Below are positions 36,621 to 45,672 of a stretch of 64,000 nt of DNA, piece after piece. The DNA is from Toxonevra muliebris. Lineage: Eukaryota > Arthropoda > Insecta > Diptera > Pallopteridae. The stretch is from NCBI GenBank assembly GCA_963691655.1, contig OY829328.1, positions 31,701,890-31,765,889 on the forward strand, written 5' to 3'. Below the pieces are notes generated by a model, which did not search any database, was not told the DNA's origin, and saw only the letters and a list, made by a program, of their open reading frames with translations. How positions within the stretch are numbered: the stretch's first letter is position 1; every line of letters starts with the position of its first letter. A program made the translations under genes and the position numbers.

Positions 36621-38400
36621 TTAAATAGCAACAAGTCGTCGTTTTATGTGTTTATTTACGAGACGAATGTGCGTGCGGCTGTGTGTGTGTGTTTGTGTGT
36701 GTATATACAATGTATATAAAATAATTAACTTATCACCATAGACGACATATTGTTGACGTGAAGGTTTAACTCTCTATTTGCTGTTTATTTCTTATCTAAA
36801 TAGAAAATATCAAGTTTGGAGTTGATTTTTTTATTTAAACTTATGTGAACCATAACTATCGTAAATGTAGTAAAATGAGATTTAAAGCTAAAATATTCAA
36901 ATTACTTAAAAATTTTTAACCGCCAATATAATTTGATTTGCATTTATTTGCACACATGTTTAGAAACATACAAATTGAAAAATTTGCGCAATAGCTATTT
37001 AAATTCGTGAGGAGATTTATTTTTACTCTAACAGGATTTAAGCATTATGATACAAGTATGCATGTCTTCGCAGATTTACATATCGGTTGCCTTAAGTGTT
37101 ATGTCAAATTTACTTCAAAACTTACAAACAAATATTTCATGTACGACGCAACGAGTGAAATAGAAAATTTCCTTTGAATTAATTTCAAATTTGTATAAAT
37201 TTAGTACCCACTCCCTTCACGTTACCTCGTTGCTGGACTGATTTTGTACTACACTGTACAAAATTTAAAACATTTTTTTTCTGTGTAGCAAATAGCATTC
37301 ACATTTACCTTATGTAATAAGAAACTAAAATTGTAATATTATAAGTATAGAATGTTAGTATTTCTTTCTCATTTTCCGAGATAGTTTCTAAATTGAGCTC
37401 AAAGTATGGAAAAATATTGGCCATTTCTTAACTTTTTACTTTCGTGCCGCTTATTTAAGAACTTAAAAATCGCTGTGGCGTAGTGGTTAGTTCGATACTC
37501 GGCACGGTCAAAAAATTCAAAATTGAAAATAAAAATCATTTTTATGGCAAACTTCTAGAGTAAAAATTGCCTCATCTCCACACTATCCAACATTTTTAAT
37601 GCGATTTTAGACTATTGACCAATTTTTTATAAATTTGTGTATTAGAATTTTTCATATAAATTGAAAAGTGTTCTTCCAGATTTTCTTAGAAATTCTATAA
37701 AAAAAATTCTGCAAGCAGTTGAAATTCATTGTACTATTAAAAATTGCTAGTTTCAGAACATATTCATTTAGTTCTAATTTGACGAAGTAATTGGAATTCA
37801 GTCTCTGCCACTATTTTCTTATGGTAAATTAAATAAAAATGGCGGCACAAAATTCCTTCAAGTGTTGCGCTGTATAGAGATGATATTTAAGCGTCAAAAT
37901 GTCTAGAAATAAAATTTTAATAATAATAATTTCTTTTCTTTAATATTTTCATGCAAATTTGCATGTAACCAAATTGTCTTCGACATACGAAAAATATTTT
38001 GCATATCTAAATTGTGACAAATTTAAGTAATTGTCATCATTTCAAAATAAACGATATGACAATGAATTGTTGCTTCAAAAAATATTCGAATATATTTTAA
38101 TTTGATTGATATTAGAGAAAAGTACGAATACACTTTTCAACTTAGTTTTGAATATTCACGTAAAGGCTTTAGGTAATATTTAAAGTTTTAAAAGATAAAA
38201 TACCATATTCTCGTACATATGTACGGTGATTTAAAAAAATTTGTTTTCTCATTACGCTCTAAAATATTGAAGCCTACCTGAAAAAATTTCTCAAAATTTG
38301 AGGAAAATCGAACAAATTATACTACCAACGATATGAAAACTTTTCGAATGTTAAAAGTCGCATAACTTTGACCAATTTTATGATAGAGATGTAAAAGTTT
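36621..38400. other. AT-rich intergenic with a TG run and a SINE head scrap
   Basis: A short (TG)n tract is at about 36674-36702. GCTGTGGCGTAGTGGTTAG at about 37473 matches the A-box part of the SINE head at 44880-44899 (reverse complement) and then loses similarity. Nothing else was recognised. Confidence 0.4.
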
Positions 38401-38406
38401 AAAGAA

Positions 38407-38440
<34 letters not shown>

Positions 38441-38460
38441 AAATATATATATATAATATA
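38407..38460. repeat. (AT)n microsatellite
   Basis: An interrupted run of alternating A and T directly abutting the left arm of the inverted repeat that follows; a second AT-rich run lies inside the spacer at about 38690-38715. Confidence 0.8.
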
Positions 38461-39143
38461 ATATAATTTATTTACCCCTTATTTAAATGTGAAGAAAATA
38501 TTTGCAAAAAATGTACATATACTTATTAATTTATATGTATATGAGCGTGTAAACTCAAAATTGTGTGCATGTATGAGTAGATCGTCTTCATTTTGTTTTT
38601 TTTTTATTGCATTATCCTTTCAAATCAAGTGTAAAAAATTTAATCCTATTATATTATATATGTAAAATATATAAATATATAAAAAGTTAAAATATATATA
38701 TATAAAATATATATAAATTCATATTTCCAGCAAAAACGATACAACCAACTCCAATAAAAATGAATTAAAAAATAATGATTGAAGATTTTTCTTTTAATGC
38801 TAATCGTCTTTATAAAGGCGTTTCTAAGAGTCTATTCTTATATGAGTTGTTTTGAAAATAGTTTTTTGCTGAGTTTGTACATGCATACAAGCAAACTTAT
38901 ATGAACGCGCCAAGTAAATAACTTTTCGAAAGAAAAACTCTTTTAATTTATTAAAAAGGATTAAATTTTTTACACTTGATTTGAAAGGATAATGCAATAA
39001 AAAAAAAACAAAATGAAGACGATCTACTCATACATGCACACAATTTTGAGTTTACACGCTCATATACATATAAATTAATAAGTATATGTACATTTTTTGC
39101 AAATATTTTCTTCACCTTTAAATAAGGGGTAAATAAATTATAT
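38461..39143. repeat. Near-perfect 187-bp inverted repeat with 309-bp spacer
   Basis: 38461-38647 and 38957-39143 are reverse complements with, by eye, one difference (T versus G in the AAATGTGAAG/AAAGGTGAAG word). Even the ten-base T/A homopolymer is equal in length. The spacer contains TA-rich DNA and no frame. This is either a foldback-type MITE or a recent inverted duplication. No target duplication was recognised because the flanks are AT-simple. It would extrude a strong hairpin. Confidence 0.85.
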
Positions 39144-39740
39144 TTCCTATAAAAGTGTATCTAAAGTGGGTTAATTTTTAATTAAATTGTGACCAAAAAT
39201 ATTGGTATATATAATATAATTTGAAATATTTTAGAAATGTCGATTAAACACATTAATAGTAATCCTATTTACTAGCAGATCCAGAAATTTTAAAAAGCCA
39301 TATAATTCAAGAGCAACAAGGATTATAATGCATAAAATATTTATGAGGAAGAGGGTTGGATAAACCCTTACCTGATGTTAGAATTGATTATGTATGTATG
39401 TACAGTAATATACAGTTTAGTAAAGTTAGCTCGTATTTTGGTTTTATGCGGGCCTAAAGTTTGCCCATTTCTAACATATTCACTATAATAAACCATAACA
39501 GAACTTGTTAAGCTTGCATCTGAGATTGTTATTGTATTCAGCAAATTTTTGTTTTCGAACGAATCCCAACGGACCCACTTACCCGCCCATCCGCACGAGG
39601 GGCACATCCGCATGACGTACGGATTTGGTGACCGATTCAGATGCATTCCGGAATGCCTTGATAAAGCGCTGATTGGGGAGAATAAATCTCTATTTGGTCT
39701 TCTTTACAGCTACAGATTATTAGTAATCATGAGCTGTTTA
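39144..39740. other. Intergenic, locally GC-richer near 39560-39680
   Basis: No recognised gene. The GC-richer patch lies next to the 3' side of the minus-strand LINE and could be its 3'UTR or an unrelated repeat. Confidence 0.35.
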
Positions 39741-41369
39741 ACGATTAAGAAAATTTAATACATTTAATTTTATATACTGGAGAGAGTCGGAAATGTCAAA
39801 AATGTCGTGCAGAGAATTGAAATTATTACACATACAACGAAAAGGGTTATTTTGGGCATAGTTTGTTCTACAAGCATCAAGTTTAATAGGAATTGGATAT
39901 CTAGAACAGCGATTTGGAACATTAATTTTGATTTCATTGAGTAAAAATTGAGAATCAATATAACCATTTAATAATTTAGTCACAAAAATCACATTTAGCA
40001 TAACTCTTCTGCTCCGAAGAGTTGGCAAGCTTATAAGTTTTAACCGTTGTTCATAAGGCGGGAGGTGCTGTGATGGACTCCAGTGTAACGAACGTAGAGC
40101 AAACAAGAGGAACTGTTTTTGCACAGATTCCAACTTATCAGCATAACAGTTGTACTGAGGGCTCCACACAGCAGAACCATACTCCAGAACTGGTCTTACA
40201 AGTGCAGTGTAAAGTGATTTCGTGACATATGGATCGTTAAATTCTTTAGACCCTCTTTTACCAAAACCAAGGATGCCCTTAGCCTTATTAATAGTTGAGT
40301 TGATATGTAAATTAAAAGTTAATTTGGTGTCCATTGTGACACCTAGGTCAACGAACGAAAAAACCTGCTCCAACTCGTGATCATCCAATCCATACCTAGA
40401 AAAAATAGGTTGCCTTCTAGAAAAAACCATGAACTTACATTTTTTTAGGTTTAAAGACATTAAATTACAGTGGCACCAATTATTTAATGCCAAAAGATCA
40501 GATCGCAGTAAATTTTGACCTTCTGTTTCGTTGTAAGACTTAAATAACTTCACATCATCAGCGACCATTAATATTTTAGAGTGCTTGATAACAGATGGAA
40601 GATCGTTAATAAACAACAAAAACAAAATAGGACCCAGATGGCTTCCTTGCGGAACACCAGATGGTATTTTGATACTTTAAGATACGGCATTTTTAAAAAT
40701 TACTATTTGCTCCCTATCTCTCAAGTACGAGTCTATCCATTGTATTAATAAAAGAGGAAAGCCATAAAAGTCAAGTTTTTTAATTAGTAAATCGTGGTTC
40801 ACTTTGTCAAAAGCTTTACTAAAGTCCGTATAAATTGCGTCAGTCTGTTGGCAATTAGAAAATCCACTTATGACATTGGTCGATAATTCAAGAAGATTAG
40901 TAACGGTTGATCTCCCCTTTACAAACCCATGCTGAGATGAAGAAATTAACGATTTTACTGAATGGGTTACTTGCGATGTTATAATTGCTTCGAACAGTTT
41001 GGGTATTGCACTTAGTTTAGCAATACCACGGTAATTTTCAACGTTAGATTTCGTACCATTTTTATGTAAGGGAATTATAAATGAACGCTTCCAACTTTTG
41101 GGAAAATATCCCTTACGTAATGAAGAATCAAAAATTTTAAACAGAGGCAAATACAGAAACTGAGCACAAGTTTTTAGGATACTATTCGGAATTTCATCTG
41201 GACCGTAAGTAAAAGAGATTTTTAAAGTCTTTAAATGTTCTAAAACATCTTCAGGGTGAATAACCGGATTCATAATATTGTTATACGTGACAGGATCAAA
41301 ATTATATATGTTATTATTATTTAAAGTTTCAGATGAATAAGTTGATTTAACGTAGAACATTTTTTTCAA
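39741..41369 (-). pseudogene. Jockey/CR1-type LINE reverse transcriptase, one in-frame stop
   Basis: Two minus-strand frames are in the same phase, separated by a single TAA at about 40677. Together they show reverse transcriptase fingers (YGPDEIPNSILK, SWKRSFIIPLHKNG, NYRGIAKLSAIPKLFE), motif A (TDAIYTDFSKAFDKVNHDLL), motif B (VPQGSHLGPILFLLFINDLP) and the catalytic box with Val in place of Phe/Tyr (MVADDVKLF). A C-terminal region follows with no RNase H. The 5' part, including endonuclease and ORF1, is missing: it stops at 41369, right where the TTAA-bounded element begins. Otherwise well preserved, so fairly young. Confidence 0.88.
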
Positions 41370-41756
41370 TGTGTTAACCCATTATCTCCCTTTCTTTTTG
41401 CTCATTTTTGAAGAAGTCACTTTTTTGACCCATTAAGAGGATTGATAGAGGGTTAATATATTCCAGAAATATATTGCTTATAAAATTCTACTAAAGTTTA
41501 CTGAACAACAAACAGATTGTAAACTCAGTTTTAGAAAAAATAATCACTAACATTTTTAGTGTTTCAAATTTTCACCTCTGATACTCAGTGAACAAATGTG
41601 TCTTTAAAAGTATTTTCTAAACTAAAAATATATTTTACCTCGCAAAAAAGGTTAATTAAATTAAGCACTTATATATATCTTAAATGTATTAACCCTTTAG
41701 TTCCTCCCTTATGGTCAAAATGTTATAAAAGAATTATTTATTATTATTCGGTTTTA

Positions 41757-41952
41757 CCTCTTCGCTGAAAAAGTACACATTTGTACTCTCGTTTTTGCGT
41801 ATTATTTCATTTTTTTTAATTTATTCTGACTATTTTTACTGAGTTCTAATGAAATAAGTAAACTAATTATGAATTATGTTTTCTGTTAATTCCACTGGAA
41901 CTCAAGAAAGGTAACTAAAATAAAAAATATGTGGCCTTGGACAACGAAGAGG
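41757..41952. mobile_element. TTAA-type MITE nested in the larger element
   Basis: The ends are CCTCTTCGCTG (left) and CCTCTTCGTTG (reverse complement of right), flanked by TTTA (41753-41756, presumably a mutated TTAA) and TTAA (41953-41956). A homologous copy is at 55034-55263, sharing the GAGTTCTA.T.AAATAAG and CCTTGGACA.CGAAGAGG wording. Confidence 0.6.
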
Positions 41953-42009
41953 TTAACCCGCAGCACATTTAAATTAGTTCGTTGGTAGGGTATAATCAGT
42001 AATTGCTAA

Positions 42010-42410
42010 TAGAAGGTCACGGCTTCGATTTATTGGTATAGGAATAACAGTGAAATGTGGTAATGTAAACAGGACACTTGGAACAGAAATAAACATTTTT
42101 TTCTTTGCCTTTTTTTTTGTTCAAACCAATCTCACTGTTAACACATATATAGCACATTGTTGGGTCGTGATCACCTGGATCTCTCCATAACATTAGTACA
42201 CCAAACGGCAAAGTTTTTTTTTCGTTTCCAATCAAAAATATTATTATAACACGTTTTACAAACACTTCTTGGAGCCCAGGTTTCATTTAAAATCACTTTT
42301 TGATTAAAGTACATTTCGTATATCTCAATAAATTCTGCACTGAATGATACATGTCCACTTATAGTTGTGCCTGGCTCGAAATGACCACAAACTTGAAACG
42401 ATACATAATT
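42010..42410 (-). pseudogene. Decayed frame of an unrecognised arthropod repeat protein (WRDP..CYIC)
   Basis: On the minus strand, frames join as GHFEPGTTISGHVSFSAEFI.., NETWAPRSVCKTCYNNIFDW.. and then, after a frame change, FGVLMLWRDPGDHDPTMCYI with a further Cys. The NETWAPRSVCKTC..MLWR(D/E)P..CY(I/F)C pattern is one I associate with predicted proteins repeated in arthropod genomes; the function is unknown to me. The four cysteines suggest a zinc-binding fold. It may be cargo or a remnant coding part of the surrounding element. Confidence 0.45.
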
Positions 42411-43790
42411 CTAAAAATTATTTAAAAATTCTCACCAGTTTAGTATTTATAATAAAAAATATATGGCAAAATATTTTCCGTATTAAGTCGAGTTAGACTG
42501 TTTTTTTCATTTTCACCACAGATATATTAAGAAAAATAGTTTTCTTTAATTTTAGTTTAATTTTTATAATAACTTTTGTATGGAAACTATTTTCTGTTTT
42601 TCGTATATACAATATTACCGTTATACAGCGTTGTAGCCAGAAAAAAATATTGGCGAGGGGGGTTTTATATATTCTAGACCAAACATATATATTCTAGAAA
42701 TCTAGTTTTAGAATGAAAAAACGATTTTATATATACAGGTAGACCTCGTAACCGCCGTGTTAAGGTTACGTTCTTGGAAAATACCGTTTTAAGGGAAATC
42801 GTGTTAAACGATACAAGGAACCAGTGCAAAAAGTGTAAATTTTTCTTTTATTTTCAGAAATTTTTTTAATTGAAACTATAGTTATACATACATAAGAAAA
42901 TAAAAAAATATCGATCGATCCTCTTGAGGATTTTTCTCTTTTTTCTTTTGTCTTTGCGCCAGTCTTTGCGCCAAAACTGGCAACTCGTCTTGTTCAACAT
43001 TCTTTTACGTACGCCAGTACACTCTCCAATCCATAACATATACAACGAAGGGGAAAACAAATTTCCTAGTACACCAGGACTTATAGAAGGGTTTTTTTTT
43101 TCTGCAACCGCTTAAAAATTTATTTTCCAGCTAAAAAACAAATTTAGCGACCTTTAAATATCAATATTTTTAGTGAAAATTTTAGGATGTATAAATGAAG
43201 CCATGTGGACACTTTTCGAAAAAGGGCACTCACTTGTGTACAGTCTAAAGTATATATCGCTGCCTTAATTTGCTAAGGCCCTAACATCAACTTTTTCAAT
43301 TTCGAGGTTTTGATGGATTGTGATAAAGCGTGTCCACTTTCATCTGTACCGAAAATTTTAGAGACCTACACCGAAAACTTACAATCTTTACCTTGAGTTT
43401 AAATTACAAATTCTGGAAGCAGTACTCTAAATATCAGCATGTTTTTTGCTTCTTCTGTAAAATTTAAAAAATGCTGGTTAGGGCTTTAGCAAATTAAAGC
43501 AACGATATGTACATAACTAAAATAAAATCAAACAATAAAACGAGCAAAAAAAATTTGTTTTCCCGAAACCGTGTTAGAATGAGGTTTCACCGTGTTAAAC
43601 GAATATATGGCGCAAAAAGTGAAACGTGTTACAGCGAGGCGGTTTGTTGTTCAGTGGCCTATAATAACATTTTATGGGCAACATATTTCTAGAATATAAT
43701 AACCCTCTACCAACCCTCTTAATGGGTCAAAAAAGTAACTTTTTCCAAAAAGAGCAAAAAGACCCATAAGGAAGGGAGATAATGGGTTAC

Positions 43791-44228
43791 CACATTGTAA
43801 AAAAATTGTTCTGCGGAAAATTATATTATGATTTGCTTAAATTGTTTCCCCTTTTTATAAAATAACAGTAACAGCATAACAATACTACTTCTATATACTA
43901 TCCAAGTGTATATTGCAAATGTCTTTTTGCTATAGTTATGTAAGGCCTGTATAATTTACTTTTAAAAATAACACTTTAAAAAACAATAGGTACACTTTTG
44001 AAAAACATAAAATTATATACGTTACAACTTTCCAAATGTCAAAAAGTTCTTCATGCTAAGTATGGCAGTACATATAAGGTACGGTTTGTCTAACAGATAA
44101 AATATCTATTACATATGGTTTGTATCGAGGATAACTAATATGGCGTTTTGGAGAGTAGACATCTGTCAATAAAATCCAGTATATCATAGGTTGTAAGTGT
44201 ACAAACAACATATTTTCTTCGCTTTAAA
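43791..44228. other. Intergenic, nothing recognised
   Basis: AT-rich flank of the mariner remnant. Its first bases (CACATTGTAAAAAAATTG) echo the sequence on the other side of the 2.4-kb element; see findings. Confidence 0.35.
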
Positions 44229-45455
44229 ATGTCGAATTTTGTACCAGAAAAAATGTTTTGCTGCGAAGTTTAATAACCTTCTTTCATTTGAAGAAAATGG
44301 CTGCTGAAAGCTATCGATTGTTGATAGAGGCTTATGAGAGACATGCTCCAAGCCAATATACTTGTGAACGATGGATTAAAGATTTAAAAGTGGTGATTTT
44401 GACGTCAGTAACAAAGACCGTAGAAGACCATCGAAAAAACTCGAGGATGCTGAATTGCAAGTAATACTTGATTTAGTTTCGACTCAAACTAAAAAGCAGT
44501 TGGTAGAAGAATTGAAAGTTACTCAAGCAAGTGTTTCCCAACGACTACATGCATTGGGAAAGATCCAGAAAGATGTAAAATAGGTGTAGTATGAATTGAA
44601 ACTACTACTACTACTATTATGGCATAACAGCCCATGGAGGGTCAAGGCCTAGTTTCCATTCATGTTGTGTGAGTTATATTTATACACGAATGGAAGGGAC
44701 CTACAGTTTTATGCCGAATCCGAACGGCGAAGTGAAAAGCTTTTCAAAGGCATTTTTAACTCTTGGAGGTTTCCCATAGCCAGAGGTGGTGCCGTGTAGG
44801 AAAATTTATATTTTTTGTTTTTTTGAGCGTGCTGAGATATGAACCCGGTCACCTCTGCATAGCAGTCCCACATACTAACCACTAGGCTACGGCAGCCACA
44901 AAGGCGAAAAACTATTTCCGAAATATTTCTCCAACTGCAAAAGAGAAAGGTTTTCCCATCAAACAGTTACTGGCGATAAAAAGTGGAATTATTTCGACAA
45001 TCACTAACGCAAAAAAATCATGGATAGACCCAGGTTAGCCATCAGCATCACAAGCAATACGCAATATCCATGTAAAGAAGACTTTGCTGTGTATTTAGTT
45101 GGATAGCAAGGGAGCTATCTATTATGAAGTGCTAAAACCTGCTAAAAATTACCGGCAGCAACTGATCAAATCGAACCAAGCAGTGAAATAAAAAGTCATT
45201 TTTCAATATGATAAGGGGCCGAGTGCCTTGTTGCACAATGTGTTAAAAGTTATTTAGAAAACAACAAATGGGACGTTTTACACCACCTGCCGAATTCATC
45301 AGCCTTGCCTCCTTCCGACTACTATTTGCTGTTTTGTTTTTTTTTTTAACGAAGCAGCACGGATTTTTGGAACTGAACTTCAATTCGTACGAAGAACTAA
45401 AAAATTGGATTGATGGTTAGCCTCAAAAAATGAGAAGTGGTACTGCGAAATTTTT
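44229..45455 (+). pseudogene. mariner transposase, dead, interrupted by a SINE
   Basis: The ATG at 44229 opens MSNFVPEKMFCCEV, the characteristic mariner start. Then come HLKKMAAESYRLLIEAYERH, QYTCERWIKDLK, a QLVEELKVTQASVS-type helix-turn-helix and GKIQKDVK. After the SINE (44600-44899) the match resumes: ISEIFLQLQKRKGFP, ASQAIRNIHVKKTLLCI, KGAIYYEVLKPAKNYRQQLI and FQYDKGPSALLHNV (the second catalytic Asp is retained in QYDK but the usual N-A-R-P-H wording is broken), and a C-terminal LNFNSYEELKNWIDG-like stretch. Many stops and frameshifts show it is old. The mauritiana-like group is suggested. Confidence 0.85.
44600..44899 (-). mobile_element. Best-preserved tRNA-derived SINE copy, inserted in mariner
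   Basis: On the minus strand from 44899: a tRNA-like head with A-box wording TAGCCTAGTGGTTAG, B-box-like GGGTTCATATC at about 44836-44846, then a body with AAACCTCCAAGAG, GCCGTTCGGATTCGGCATAA and CTGTAGGTCCCTTCCATTCG, then AGGCCTTGACCC, and a 3' tail of (AGT)n at 44600-44618. It splits the mariner frame between GKIQKDVK..ELN and the next conserved block, so it transposed after mariner had landed. No clear target duplication was found. Confidence 0.8.
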
Positions 45456-45672
45456 ATTAATTTTTCTTTATAATTTTTCCATACCGGCATAATGTTACCG
45501 ATATCAATACATTACCGTTCCAGATATTTGTTTCGGTTTCAATCCTTAGTTTATTTATAGATGCTCTTAAATTTTAATATGTTTCCGTATATATACAGTA
45601 ATAACATCAGAAATGAAGAAATAATCTTAAACTCCCTAAGCAAAACAAAATAACAAAAAGAGTAATTATAGA

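Larger units (their letters stand above)
41378..43786. mobile_element. 2.4-kb element with ~105-bp terminal inverted repeats, TTAA/TTAC flanks
   Basis: 41378-41481 and 43678-43786 are inverted copies starting CCCATTATCTCCCTT and continuing through CACTTTTTTGACCCATTAAG / TACTTTTTTGACCCATTAAG to ATAT..AGAAATAT.TTGC. Flanks are TTAA (41374-41377) and TTAC (43787-43790), which suggests piggyBac-type integration with one mutated flank. The interior holds a nested TTAA MITE, a decayed Cys-containing frame and pogo-like CGTGTTAA words at 42737-43660. No transposase was seen. Confidence 0.65.

Noticed and set aside
44836..44899. Possible tRNA gene on the minus strand
   Set aside because: Has A- and B-box wording but is fused to the SINE body shared with other copies, with a degenerate acceptor stem.
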